Source: Excoecaria cochinchinensis | Taxonomy: Eukaryota; Streptophyta; Magnoliopsida; Malpighiales; Euphorbiaceae | DNA: 64,000 bases | Assembly: GCA_947683425.1 (NCBI GenBank) | Contig: CANTUQ010000004.1 | Span: forward strand, 8,656,001 to 8,720,000 | Direction: 5' to 3' | Shown here: piece by piece, positions 11,409 to 22,270 of the stretch | Layout: each line of letters starts with the position of its first letter | Numbering within the stretch: the first letter of the stretch is position 1 | Notes under the pieces: model-generated | Databases searched by the model: none | Seen by the model: only the letters and a program-made list of their open reading frames with translations | Told to the model about the DNA's origin: nothing | Program-made: the position numbers and the translations under genes

Positions 11409-12913
11409 TCAAACATCCGGATCATGTAGAGGAGGAAGATCTTGACCTTTTTCCTCTAATTCCCTCCCACTCAGATGGAGTGATCCTGATGGTTCATCTT
11501 CCTGAGTTTGATAGAAAGTGAAATCTTGATTCACTTTGCCCAACTTTGGAAACTCATTTTCCAAGAATATGATGTCTCGTGATTCAAATTCAGTTACTGA
11601 ACCATCCTCTTGCTCACCTATGAATACGTATCCTTTTGATACTTTAGAATATCTCACAACTATACTCTTTTTACCTCTTGGTCCCAATTTACCAAATTTA
11701 CTTGAGGTATCATGGACATAAGCAATACAACCCCACGGTCGTAGATGGCTTAGGTTAGGTTGCCGACCAGTCCATAACTCATAAGGTGTTGATGTGACAG
11801 ATTTTGAGAGCACACGGTTTAAAACATATGTGGCAGTTAATAAAGCATCTCCCCAATAGGAGATAGGCAAATTTACCTCTGCCATCATAGATCTAACCAT
11901 ATCAAGGAGAGTCCTATTTCTCCTTTCCGCAATACCGTTTTGTTGTGGAGTTCTGGGAATGGACAACTGATGTTCAATCCCTTTTTCATCACATAAAGCT
12001 TTAAGTTCATCTGAAATATATTCCCGACCTCGGTCAATTCTTAAAGGTTTGATCTTTTTATCTAATTGATTCTCAACTAAGTTCATAAAAGTTTTGAAGC
12101 AACTCAATGCTTCTGACTTGTGAGAAATCAAGTAGACATGACCATACCTTGTATAGTCATCTATAAATGTGATGAAGTAGTAGGCCCTATGCCTTGCCCT
12201 TACATTCATTGGACCACAAACGTCAGAATGAATTAATTGCAATGGAAATTCTGCTCTAGTTCCTTTTTCGAACGGTTTTCTCACTAGTTTTCCTTTTAGA
12301 CAATGCTCACAGGTAGGTAATTCAACCTCATTCAAATCACCTAGTAAACCAGCTTTTGCTAACCGACTTATTTAATTTTGCCCAATATGGTTTAATCTAG
12401 CATGCCATAATTTCACATGATTCTCATTATTATGTGAAGTAGAAGAAATTAAAGAAAAACTGTTTTTATTCATAAAGTTAGCATCGATATCTAAAACAAT
12501 GAAATTGTTCGAAATAAAACCAGAACCATAATAAGCATCATCCAAACATAAGCGCACATTGTCATCTTTAAAGTGTAAATCAAAACCAAGTTTTAATAAC
12601 ACAAGAACAGAAACTAAATTCCTACGAATATCTGGAGCATAAAGCACATCATGTAGGACCAAGGTTCAGCGCGTAAGACTAATCTACACGCGCCAATCCC
12701 TCGAACCGGCACTCTTGCGTCGTTTCCCACATATATATATTTTGCTCCATTTGGTATTCGTCGAAATTCTACAAAGGAATCTCGATCCTTTGCTACATGG
12801 TCCGTTGCTCCTGAATCAACCACCCACAAAGCATGAAATTCAGTTAGTAATACAGAACTAGATACACAAATTTCACTCACTCTTGAGTTAGAAAAGTGTA
12901 CCTGATTGGGCAC
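11409..12913 (-). pseudogene. copia protease and integrase, decayed
   Basis: Protease is identified by WVVDSGATDHVAKDRDSF near 12825. Next comes the pre-integrase zinc region with LWHARLNH (12390) and CEHCLKGK (12310). The integrase core follows with HSDVCGPM, RIDRGREY and QNGIAERRNR supplying the D, D, E residues, then the variable C-terminal region (WGCIAYVHDTSSKFGKLGPR). A TAA near 12370 cuts the zinc region and the frame shifts near 12650. The usual second motif DRGGEY reads DRGREY here. Order protease-integrase-RT is diagnostic of Ty1/copia. Confidence 0.9.
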
Positions 12914-12929
12914 AGTGCAGTCTCTTGCA

Positions 12930-13755
12930 TAGTGTCCTTTCTGTTAGCAATTAAAACATTTCACTTTTGAAATATTTATCTTTTTCTTGCCTTTGGACCT
13001 CTTAGAATTTTGTCCCTTCTTCTTCCTTTTATTTTTCTTGGCAAGTTCCTTATCCCGACCTTTGAAGCCTTTCCTTTTGTTCTGGTTTGAACTCGTTCCA
13101 CCAGAACGGGACTGTGCCACATGCACTTCGGTATTGACCTTAATCGATGCTAATCTGTCCTCTTCAAGCTCCAGGTGACATGCGATATCCGCAAATGTCT
13201 TTACACTGTCCATATAAGTCAGTTGCATTTTTATATGCTCCTAACTCTTGGGTAAGGAACGGATGACAGCTTGGACCTGCTGCTCGTGGGTCAACTTATG
13301 ACCATATTCACTAAGCTCACTCATCATATTTTCCATCTCCCTGAGATGTTTTCGCATAGAATGATCAGCTCTCTTCTAATAAGTATCAAATTTTTCATCA
13401 AAGATCAGAGTTTAGTTAGAGTCACTCCTCCAAACTTCTCCCGCAAAGTGATCCACAAATCCATTGCGTTTTGATACTTGCGGAATTGCTTAGTTATATC
13501 ATCCTCCATAGCACTCAGCAGGATGATACGAGCAGTGGAATTCTTCTTCTTCCATGCCAAATAGACATCTCGATCCTGCCTATGCTGGGCCGTATTGCCA
13601 TCCTCAGGTTCAGCCATAACCGAACTTAAGGTTTCGAGAGCCTCTTGCTCCTCAAGCACATACTGGATATTCATACTCCAGATTTTATAATTATCGCCAT
13701 TCAATTTCAAATCTTTGTTTGATTCAGCGATAATTAATTTGGAAGTAGATGCCAT
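12930..13755 (-). pseudogene. copia gag (UBN2-like) with CCHC knuckle, decayed
   Basis: Starts at ATG 13755 (MASTSKLIIAESNKDL). It shows the usual copia gag signatures KLNGDNYKIWSMNIQYVLEE, AWKKKNSTARIILLSAM and DLWITLREKFGG, then after a frameshift near 13405 FDEKFDTY, MENMMSELSEYG and HLELEEDRLASIK, a Lys-rich stretch, and a single CCHC knuckle CFNC...GHYARDC that is itself split by a TAA near 12943. Two further TAG codons fall near 13377 and 13242. It would package element RNA in intact relatives. Confidence 0.88.
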
Positions 13756-14254
13756 TTCCTCTGATTCAAATAGAACAAAGTTGCATGTTATTATAGGAGA
13801 TTAGGCAATACATGCAATTTACTATACACCTGAAATAATAACCTAATAAAGTTTTCTATTAGACTCAAATTCGAAAAGGTTACTAAAAGTACCAATTACC
13901 TTCTAAGTTCTAATGTCCAACTTTATAAGTTAAGATTTCATGCATAGTAAATCAGAATTATTGGATTATTAAGTTCTTATACTTATGAGGGAAATATTAT
14001 TGGTTTTTATCTTTATTAAGTCTCTACTCAATAAACATGCAAACATTTTACTCATAAAATATTGCAAGGCAATTAACATTTTAAAATAAACACATTTATT
14101 AAAAAATAATTAAATGCCATAAAAAATAAACTCATTCATTCAACCAATAAATAAATCCAATAATCCTCAAATAAGACACACATGTCAAATAATAATCATA
14201 GGAAACATAAATCCTATAAAAACAAATGCTAACTATAATTGACACTCATATCAA
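13756..14254 (-). other. non-coding leader between extra ORF and gag
   Basis: AT-rich. No ORF or structured signal was recognised. Confidence 0.5.
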
Positions 14255-14770
14255 CTAGTCTAGAAAACTATATCTCCTCAAGATCTTTACTGACACAGGG
14301 ACTGATTCTTTGACCAACTTCATTAACTCATAAGGGAACTCATAAGTTCGCTGATGAAGCCATGGACGATGCACTTTACGTCCACTTCTTAATTTCATCA
14401 CAGATGGAATGTTGCTCCTCAACACTCCTCTTTTTTCAACTCTAGCCAAAAAATGGATGATAGATTTCCTATAAACTCTATCTCCTATGTACCAAGTAGT
14501 TTCCAAAAGCTCCCTCAGAACTGTATGATATTCAAAAGAGTTAACCAACGCTTTGATTTTATCTCTGTCATCCCTTCCTAAGCTTAAACCTCCTATCCAA
14601 ATGCACTCCTGCATTTGTTCATGCATAGTCAATATATGACGCACTATAGCATCAATATCATCAGCTCGAATATTCCTCCGCATTCTCATTTTGCTTACTG
14701 AACGCACTCTTGCATTTCTTAAAGCAATCTCATGCGGGGTTTTAGGAATCATAGGTGTCCTTATCAACAT
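14255..14770 (-). CDS. hypothetical 171-aa ORF in the copia 5' leader
   Basis: Intact ORF, ATG at 14770, in the same strand as gag-pol and placed between the 5' LTR and gag. Not recognised. The protein is basic at the N terminus (SVSKMRMRRNIRADD), has probable helices (DIDAIVRHILTMHEQMQECIW; KIKALVNSFEYHTVLRELLE) and a second basic patch (MKLRSGRKVHRPW). No membrane segment, signal peptide or zinc motif is seen. It is uninterrupted for 171 codons while gag and pol of the same element carry at least eight breaks. It could be a captured host fragment, an accessory leader gene of this copia family, or a chance open frame. Function should not be assumed. Confidence 0.45.
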   Translation of the reverse strand: MLIRTPMIPKTPHEIALRNARVRSVSKMRMRRNIRADDIDAIVRHILTMHEQMQECIWIGGLSLGRDDRDKIKALVNSFEYHTVLRELLETTWYIGDRVYRKSIIHFLARVEKRGVLRSNIPSVMKLRSGRKVHRPWLHQRTYEFPYELMKLVKESVPVSVKILRRYSFLD

Positions 14771-15100
14771 TTCTGAAACACATTACAGAAACTTAAATGG
14801 TTAATAGACTCATGTATAAACACATATGATTGAAACACATTTCAATCAACAAATAAAGACAGAAAACACATAAAAAAATTTCAAAATATTTTTTAAAAAT
14901 AGAAAACACATTTTCCATAATTATTAAAATATTTATTTTAAAATGAAATAAATAACTATATTTTATGGTCATCAAAAAATTTTGACAAATTGACCAATAA
15001 ATCATAAATATTATGAAAAAACATTTTCGCAAAAAAATGAAGCTGATTTGGAGGCAGGAGCTCACCGCACGCACCCACACGCGCGACTCCCTTTTGGTCA

Positions 15101-15504
15101 GACACGTGTCAACACCACAGCATGACACGTGTCCGACATACACGGGTCCATGTGGTGCCCATGTGGCACTATGTGGACATGTGATTGCCACGTGTCATGC
15201 CACGTGGCAACGATGTGGCTTGACACGTGGCGGGCTCTAATTGGTACACGTGTTGCTTTTTGACATGTTAGCATGACACGTGGCAGGCCTCGCCTTGCCA
15301 TGTGTCCACCCCTTATTGGTCCACCTGGCGCCCATGTGGCGCACAGGGGACATGTCGGATCCACATGGCATGACCGCGGTTTGCCATGTGGCTCACGACG
15401 ATTAGGCCACGTGTCAATAACTTGTCACGTTATTGACACGTGTTCGCGCGCGTGTGGGCCATCGCGCACGCGACCAACGTGTGGTGGAGCGTCAATGCCA
15501 CGTG
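15101..15504. promoter_or_regulatory. array of ten CACGTG G-boxes in the copia leader
   Basis: Perfect CACGTG occurs at 15103, 15126, 15189, 15201, 15224, 15247, 15277, 15408, 15437 and 15499 (first base). Many have ACACGTGTC or CCACGTGGC flanks, and degenerate CATGTG copies lie between them. The block is GC-rich against AT-rich flanks. CACGTG is the known core for plant bZIP and bHLH factors (G-box/ABRE). It lies in transcribed leader, downstream of the 5' LTR on the minus strand. Confidence 0.7.
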
Positions 15505-15803
15505 CCACCTTCCCGGCTAAATTTGAACTCCCGATTTTGGCCGGTTAGGGGTTCTTTGGGTCTGTAAACACAATGGTAAGGTCAAAAATAAAAATCCCAA
15601 TTTCTAGACTAGCATTTCGAATATTCAATTTTATCCCTCAGGTTTCGGTGTACACATACACAAAATTGAGCCAAAATACACACCCTTATATATTTTTTCA
15701 CAAAAAAAATTTTTGTTGCGTTTCATGCTTCCTAGATCTACAAATTTTACTCATAAAATTTTAGATCAATTTTAAGCCACATGCCATGACGCAAAAAACG
15801 AAG

Positions 15804-15815
15804 GCTCTAATACCA
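15804..15815 (-). other. copia primer binding site (tRNA-iMet type)
   Basis: Minus-strand TGGTATTAGAGC begins one base after the 5' LTR. The classic plant site is TGGTATCAGAGC, complementary to the initiator Met tRNA 3' end, and this copy has one change. Confidence 0.85.
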
Positions 15816-15816
15816 A

Positions 15817-16241
15817 TGATAGGAAAATAAAAGAAGAAATTAATCGAGGTAACAATAAAAGGATTGATACCTACTTGTTGTAGCGCTAAAATCTCGTTGC
15901 GAAAGCGATACAAAGATCTCCTTTTATTTGGTCACCGGTCTGGCTATTACCCACTCGGGATAAGAGCAGTTAGATCACAATCTAAGAGCCCCTGTAAGAT
16001 TAACACAATAAATCGTGAGTGGGAATGAGCAGCCTTGCGGCATATACATTTTCTCGTTACCAAATAATGAGGATCTCACCTCTATTTATAGAGATCCTAA
16101 AGGCTAGAGACTTATCCCTAAACTAACTCGGAATCCTTCCTAAGATAGAATTTGGTAAACTTTATCAGATTAAATAACTCAATTTAATCTGGATTGGAAC
16201 TCAATCCATTAAAGAGTCATGGGCATATCCCAACTCTATCA
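15817..16241 (-). repeat. copia 5' LTR (425 bp)
   Basis: Partner of 5011-5430. TGATAG/CTATCA ends, followed at 16242-16246 by target duplication cataa. A minus-strand TATA-like stretch (CTATAAATAGAGG) lies near 16080-16092. Confidence 0.92.
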
Positions 16242-18382
16242 CATAATATGTTCCTAAGTGAAATATATTCAATTAAATTCTAATCTTTCAATAAATCATT
16301 ATACATTCACTATTAATTCTATCTTCAATTCCATGCTTCAAATTTATTAAATTATCAATTTTTTTATTTTATTTCTAAGTTTTCAATTCGGCCAAGGTTA
16401 CAAGTTCATTTTCCAATATTTGCTTTCTCACATTTATCTTATATTTCATCATTTCTTATGCTAGTTAACATATTTCTATAAATACACAACATTAATTATC
16501 AAAATTATTTACACAATCCTACATATACCAATTCGGTCCAAATTGAATATCTACTCTTTAATTTTATTTATTTAATGTTCACTTCATATTTCACTAATTT
16601 ACATACTAACTAACTTTAAAATGAAATACTTTCATTTAACATCCAATTTAATTGCAATTTATCCAACTTAAATCCTAAGTCATCATTTGGCCCACCCTAG
16701 GTTGACATTTTCAATCTTTTTTTCCTTTGAATTCAAATCAGTTAAATAATCCTTTTAAACCTCATTTAACATATCTATATCATTAGTTTAAATTAAACAT
16801 GCATTATACACACATATACATAACATACATAATCATAAATCCACACAAAACTCATGAAAATTAAGGGATATTGTATCCACTTACCTTAAACCTTAATCTC
16901 CCCACTTTAATCTTCATCTTCTTAGCCTCAGTCCATGAAATAACTTCCTCCTCAATAAAATCCTAAAGTGGCCAAATAAAAGATAGTTCAAAATCATCAT
17001 TTTCTTTACTTCTAAATTCAATATAACATCATTTCCTTACTCTACACACCTTAATTTACCTATATAAACCTTTAAATTAAATTGTGGAGCTTGATTTCTC
17101 TTACCTCAAATTGAGGACATAACCTTGTTTAACCAACTTTTCCCACTTCAATCACCTTAAATGGAGTCTAGAGACCATCATTAATGAAAAGAGGGGCTGA
17201 TCTTTGCTTAGGACCTTTGATTTAGTGGAGAGAATAGAAGAAGAGAGAAGAAATGGTGGAGAGCAAGTCTTGGAGGCCATTTGGCCATGGTGGAAAGAAG
17301 GAGAGAATGAAAGAGTTCTCTCGATTTTTCCACAAATTTCACTTATATAACATGTGTGTAATGGGTTGGGCTTGGTCCAACCAAATTGGGCCAACCACTT
17401 TAGGCCCAATTAAATAATTTAGCCCATTTAGCAACTCTAAATTATTTCTCTCACTTTCCAATCTCAATTCCTCCAAAAATAAATTTCATAATTCTTAAAA
17501 TATAAAAATTAGCCTCCATAAAAATTTTTAGGCCAATCAGAGTCCGTTTCTGGTGCAGTTCACTCGAACCGGTTCGATTCTATAATTTTCGGTGTTACCA
17601 TAAAATTACATTTTTACAGTAAAAAATTCCTAAATATTATTTAGGACACATCTAGAGTTCCTATAATTTTTGGAGGTCATTTACTATTTTTAAAGATTTG
17701 GTCAAACCTCAGTCAAACTAGTCAGACTAAAGTCAAATTGGTCCGACCGATTTGGTTCACTACTTAAACCGGTTTGGTTCACTTATCATTCTTAACCTTC
17801 TTTTTACTCTTAATAGCTCATTTGATTTTGGTTTCATCTTAGTCGGGATCCATAGCTGGTTCGGTTCAATTGAACCGGTCCGATTCACTATTTTTTTCAT
17901 TTGCACCATAAAATTTCCTTTTTACCACTAAATTATTCTACACATCATTCTGAATCCATCCATGCCTTCAGATAAATTTTCAGAAGTCATTTACTATTTT
18001 TAGAAGTCCGGTCAAATCTAAAGTCAACCCTGTCACTATTTGAACCGTGCTAGAGCTTTTCTTATTTTTGACTTTTGGAGACCTATTTAAGCTCATTTTT
18101 ACTTCAAATTTCACCCTTGGACTAGTCCCGACTAGTATTATCCAATGGTCCAATAAAATATTTTCGGGTGCCCTGAAGGGTTGCCCATCCCAGAATTTCG
18201 CTGGCGTGCGCACATTTAACGTTAGAGCCACAATAGGATCCGGTGCATTTTTGGTAGTATAATTGAACCTCGGGAAACACTTTTTGCGCCAAACCGACAA
18301 TTAGGCTATTACAGTTGTCCGATATCACTATTCACTGCCCGAAAATCACTATTCACATCAGTCAAAATTTTGGGCCATTACA

Positions 18383-20395
18383 GTAATATCCTCGTCTGGG
18401 GAGTTAAATTCTATTAGATCTCCTTCGATGGGCTATTCTGCCAAGAATTATGCTACTGTGCGCCCCTTGATTGTCTTTCGAACTCTTGTAGGAGCAATAA
18501 CCATCTTTCCCAGTAAAGAGGGTGCTTCTTGCAAGTACCTTAGAGGATTCTGCTTAGCAACAGCTTGTACCTTGTAAGAATGGAAGTAGTGTCTTAATTT
18601 CTTAGAGGCCCAAATTACTGCTTGACAAATCTTCTCGACTTCAGTATATTTGATCTCACAAGAAAGAAACTTCTTACTAAGGTAATCAACTACAAACTCT
18701 ACTCCAAATTCATCTTTCGCAGCCATCATGGCACCTACAGAGCTATCTTCTATCGCCAGGTAGAGGATCAACGGTTTGACTGGCTAGGGTGGTCTAAAAA
18801 TTAGAGGATTTAACAGATTATGATTATGCATAGTAAAATATAAATGAATCATGATCATGATAATGCATAGTAAAATCATCAAAAACATCGTATAAGTAAG
18901 CAAAATTGTTCATATTATTAATAAAACTTGAAACATTATAAACATTATCAAAGAGTTCTAGAATAAAAAGAAAATCTAAATCACTATCATCTTCTTTCTC
19001 TACCAACGCAGACGTTGTAGCCGATAGTTGAGTAACATCTTGGCATTTTGGGCACTCTGCAGCAACCCCCTATGAAACTTCACCCTGCTCTTCTGAATCT
19101 GCAGCTTCATCTCTCACTTTCTCCTTACCCTTCACTCTGGTGGCCATCAACTTCTCAGTGATAATTTCCTTGGGTGCATCTCGATCCCATACAGTCCCCT
19201 GGGTCATGATTTCTTCATCCCAAAAGCCCTCTACTGGCTTGAAAATCCAATGTCCCAATTGAAAACGTCATTAAAAACCTAAAATACCGGCACGACTCTC
19301 CCTTCTACCCACTGAAGTTCGGCTTCTTCGACATAAGCACACACTGAGGTGGCCGGCATAAAACTCTCCTTAATGTGAGGGACCTCACGAGTTACCTTCT
19401 TACTCATCATGGTTGTTCCTTTATACCCGAGGCCCCTTCGATCCTTCTAACCTCTCATTGTGATGGCAACTTGCAGCCCTAGGAGTTCTTACCCAAACCA
19501 ACTCCAGGAAGGAAAGACATCTTCTTCATCATGTTCACCACCTGAGGGCTCCTTGCAATGTCATCTTCCTCAACAATTACAGCCGCATGAAACCTATTGA
19601 AAGTTTGCCTTACAATCTCTAGTATGGATACCTGATTCTCCTTGGCAGCTTTGATTATTACTACCTGCCCCTCATGTAGGATCTTTATCATCTGGTGTAG
19701 GGTAGATGGCACCCCTCCTAACTTGTGGAACCATGGTCTGCCCAACAATGCTGAAAAATTAGTTGGCATAGGTAGGACTACAAACTCAACCTCCGTCTCT
19801 ATCGGCCCAGTCTTGACCATTGCTTTGAAGGTCCCAGATGCTTGCATTCAGGAGTTCTCGTAGGTGGTAATTGTAAGATCTGACTTGCTTAGCATGTCCT
19901 CATTCACTCCAAAAGCTGACATTACCACCAAAGGGCATACATTTATGGAAGAACCATCATCCACCATAACGCAAGCGGTGTGGTTTTCATTGATCTGCGC
20001 CCTTATATATAATGGACGGTTATAGTTGAGGCCTTCTGTCGGTAAATCAGCACTCGAGTACACCACATTCTCTCCAGCACTCCCTTTCACAATATCCAAC
20101 AGCTCTATAGGGGAGATAGTGGTTGTCGCCGTAGACTTGCATAAGGCCTCTACCAACTTCTGTCTATGAGATTGTCCCAATAGATCCTATATTGATATCT
20201 AAGCCAGCGCCCTTTTTAACTGCTTCATTACCTGATCCTCCTCCGGCTCCTTCTCTATCCGAACCACCACAGGATCTTGTGACTTCTCTACCTCCAGAAC
20301 TAGAACTACCCTTCTACTTCGAGTCACTACTCCAATTTCTTCTTTCTCATCTTTTGAACCCCACGGGTCAGCAGATCCTTCATCATCATTATTAT
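18383..20395 (-). pseudogene. old Tat: gag C-terminus, protease, G-patch, RNase H; RT deleted
   Basis: Contains ADPWGSKDEKEE, protease (CVMVDDGSSINVCPL near 19945; FSALLGRPWFHKLGGVPST), a G-patch-like end (MKKMSFLPGVGLGKN), an acidic linker (FWDEEIMTQGTVWDRD), and gypsy RNase H (LILYLAIEDSSVGAMM to YLQEAPSLLGKM). Compared with 55903-58353, the whole RT domain (about 1.05 kb, from DAFIFDIN to LLNPP) is missing at about 18800-18830. Breaks include a TGA near 19848 and a one-base deletion plus stop near 19478. The reading stops at 18383 in the second RNase H, where P copy A inserted. Confidence 0.88.
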
Positions 20396-20844
20396 TGTCA
20401 CACCCCAACCTATATTATGGAGACCTCTTTTCGGATTAGAGGAAGAAGAATCCAAGATAGATAGGAGTGTCACATCCCACTAGAGTAAACAAGTAAACAT
20501 CACATAAATAGAGTGACATATCCAGAATAATTAAAAACTTTGAAAGAAAGAAGAGTGATACTGAACAAAATGAATACTTTATTTAATATACAAAAATAAG
20601 AAACCATACACACATGCATACTTATAATCATACAACAGCAACCTAGTACGAAAGATACATAAGTGTGTAAATATTTACATAGCTTACAATATTACATCAG
20701 AATTTTTACCTATTATTACATATACATATTACACAGATGTGCAAAAATCCCAAATTACAAAAGCCGAACAAAATACAAAACTTCTAGCTTCTATGTGGCC
20801 GACTCTGCAGATGCGCAACTCGAACAAAAGCAAACCTGCCACCT

Positions 20845-20883
20845 GCACGGGGAAAAGAACCCGTGCTAAGCGATAACGCTTAG
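20845..20883 (-). other. conserved LTR double hairpin
   Basis: GCACGGG (20845-20851) pairs with CCCGTGC (20860-20866) around GAAAAGAA. CTAAGCG (20866-20872) pairs with CGCTTAG (20877-20883) around ATAA. The same structure is at 26091-26129 in the other LTR. Confidence 0.8.
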
Positions 20884-21470
20884 TGGGGAGCACACAAGAA
20901 ATATGGGCGGCCATTAACAATGGTCGCCAAGACATTGAAAAAGACATATACAGCCATTCATAACGCATATCGTATTATACATACATATATTAGTCGTGCA
21001 TTTAATTGATCACATTCACATTCATATATAATCATTCAATTATCAATGAGTAATTTGCACACTTACTAGTTCACCTGCTAATTCATAATAGTTAACAGTA
21101 TAAAATCACATTTTCAACCATACTAATTCACATATTTATAACCACCATGGATTATGTTCAACCACAGTCACAATACGGTATACATATGAATAACTGCACA
21201 TAATAGGCATGTTTGAGTCACATTAAATCCAACCAGAGATTTATAATCACATTCGAATTCATAATTGATTCACATGACCAAAATCTTACATATTCGGTTA
21301 CCATATCCTCATAAGCATATCAAATAAAGCAAACGAAATACCTGCTGACTCAAAATAGTGGATAACGAGTATACAGAAAGTACTTTACGGGTACAAGCCG
21401 ATTACGAAAAGTACCTTACGGGTACAAATCGAAAACCATTTCTATTTTCATTCACAAACATTTTTCAGAA

Positions 21471-21540
21471 GGACCTTAAACAAGATCCAAACACAATAAA
21501 GGGGTTCACGAGGAACCAAACGGGGACCTGATCGGGGTCC
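21471..21540 (-). other. hairpin cluster just downstream of LTR core promoter
   Basis: GGACCTT/AAGATCC (21471-21488, one mismatch), GGTTC-ACGAG-GAACC (21503-21517), GGACC-TGATCGG-GGTCC (21524-21540). Counterparts with compensated arms lie at 41179-41246 and 44382-44420. Confidence 0.65.
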
Positions 21541-21903
21541 AAACAATAACGGAAGCTGCAGCAGAAAGACTCTTTTAGGCATGCCTAACTATCCACTAGA
21601 CTGACTTTCGCAGGTCTTACATAATACAAATCATATTTCAAATCACATAATTTATATCATTATGCATAATCAGCAATAGGTGAGACATATGAATAAGTTC
21701 ATAAAGTCAAACATGCATCATACAATTTACACTTTAAGCATAACATAACAATCTTACAGAAAGATCATAAGTATAGATATGCATAATACATCCAATTATA
21801 TTAACATACTACATAAAATAGTCAAAGTATAAACCTAAAGGTACCACAAGTTCGGAATTCAAACATTGGAATCACCAAAGAAAACTCATTCAACACAACA
21901 CAT

Positions 21904-22270
21904 CTGTCGCGCTCGCGATGCCTGTCGCGCTCGCGACAAAGACCATAGTCTCTTTGCTGCGTGCGCGCGACGGACTTCAAGATCGCGGGAAGGAGAGAAG
22001 GGCCCGGCTCTGTCGCGCTCGCGATGTTGTCGCGATCGCGACAGAGGGCAAACATTGCTATCGCGGGGTCGCGACAAGTCGCGTGCTCGCAATAGCACAG
22101 GCCAACAATGTGCTCTATCGCGATCGCGACGGTTGTCGCGCTCGCGACAAAGAGCAGACAAGCTATTGCTATCGCGGGCTCGCGACAGCGTCGCGTGCTC
22201 GTTACGGCACAACATCAGAATCATCGGTCTCTGTCGCGCTCGCGATAATGTCGCGATCGCGACAGAGTCC
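21904..22270 (-). promoter_or_regulatory. CpG-dense palindrome array in LTR U3
   Basis: About a dozen GTCGCG-NN-CGCGAC inverted repeats (NN mostly CT or AT) and related TCGCG words in about 370 bp. It lies about 320-690 bp upstream of the promoter palindrome on the minus strand. A repeat of the block is at 27156-27523 in the other LTR, and single further copies are at 22775-22812 and 28026-28066. Enhancer-like function is inferred from position. Confidence 0.6.

Larger units (their letters stand above)
5011..16241 (-). mobile_element. Ty1/copia LTR retrotransposon, complete in structure but decayed
   Basis: Minus-strand element bounded by similar LTRs (15817-16241 as 5' LTR, 5011-5430 as 3' LTR) with TGATAG...CTATCA ends and a target duplication cataa (5006-5010 and 16242-16246). 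Gene order read leftward is leader with an extra ORF, gag, protease, integrase, RT, RNase H. Integrase before RT is the copia order. A primer site of tRNA-iMet type and a polypurine tract are in place. The coding frame has many stops and shifts. A solo LTR (6067-9163) inserted in its 3' non-coding part. The sublineage is not assigned. Confidence 0.93.
3050..18382 (-). mobile_element. family P copy A: long non-coding LTR-like element, interrupted
   Basis: AT-rich non-coding DNA at 3050-5010 and 16242-18382, related in order to the complete P copy at 31110-36311 (shared block near 4375-4640 versus 33657-33920). It ends ...GGGCCATTACA at 18382 and abuts gtaat in the old Tat polyprotein. Its left end has been removed from view by the Tat insertion ending at 3049, and the copia element 5011-16241 splits it. 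No gag or pol is seen. Minus is chosen as the sense strand because related LTRs with the same end motifs are minus-oriented. It is probably a solo LTR of several kb; a non-coding (LARD-like) element is the alternative. Confidence 0.6.

Noticed and set aside
15098..15548. ORFs rich in His, Cys, Thr and Trp in the copia leader
   Set aside because: Both strands are open because CACGTG is palindromic and repeated. They are shadows of the G-box array.
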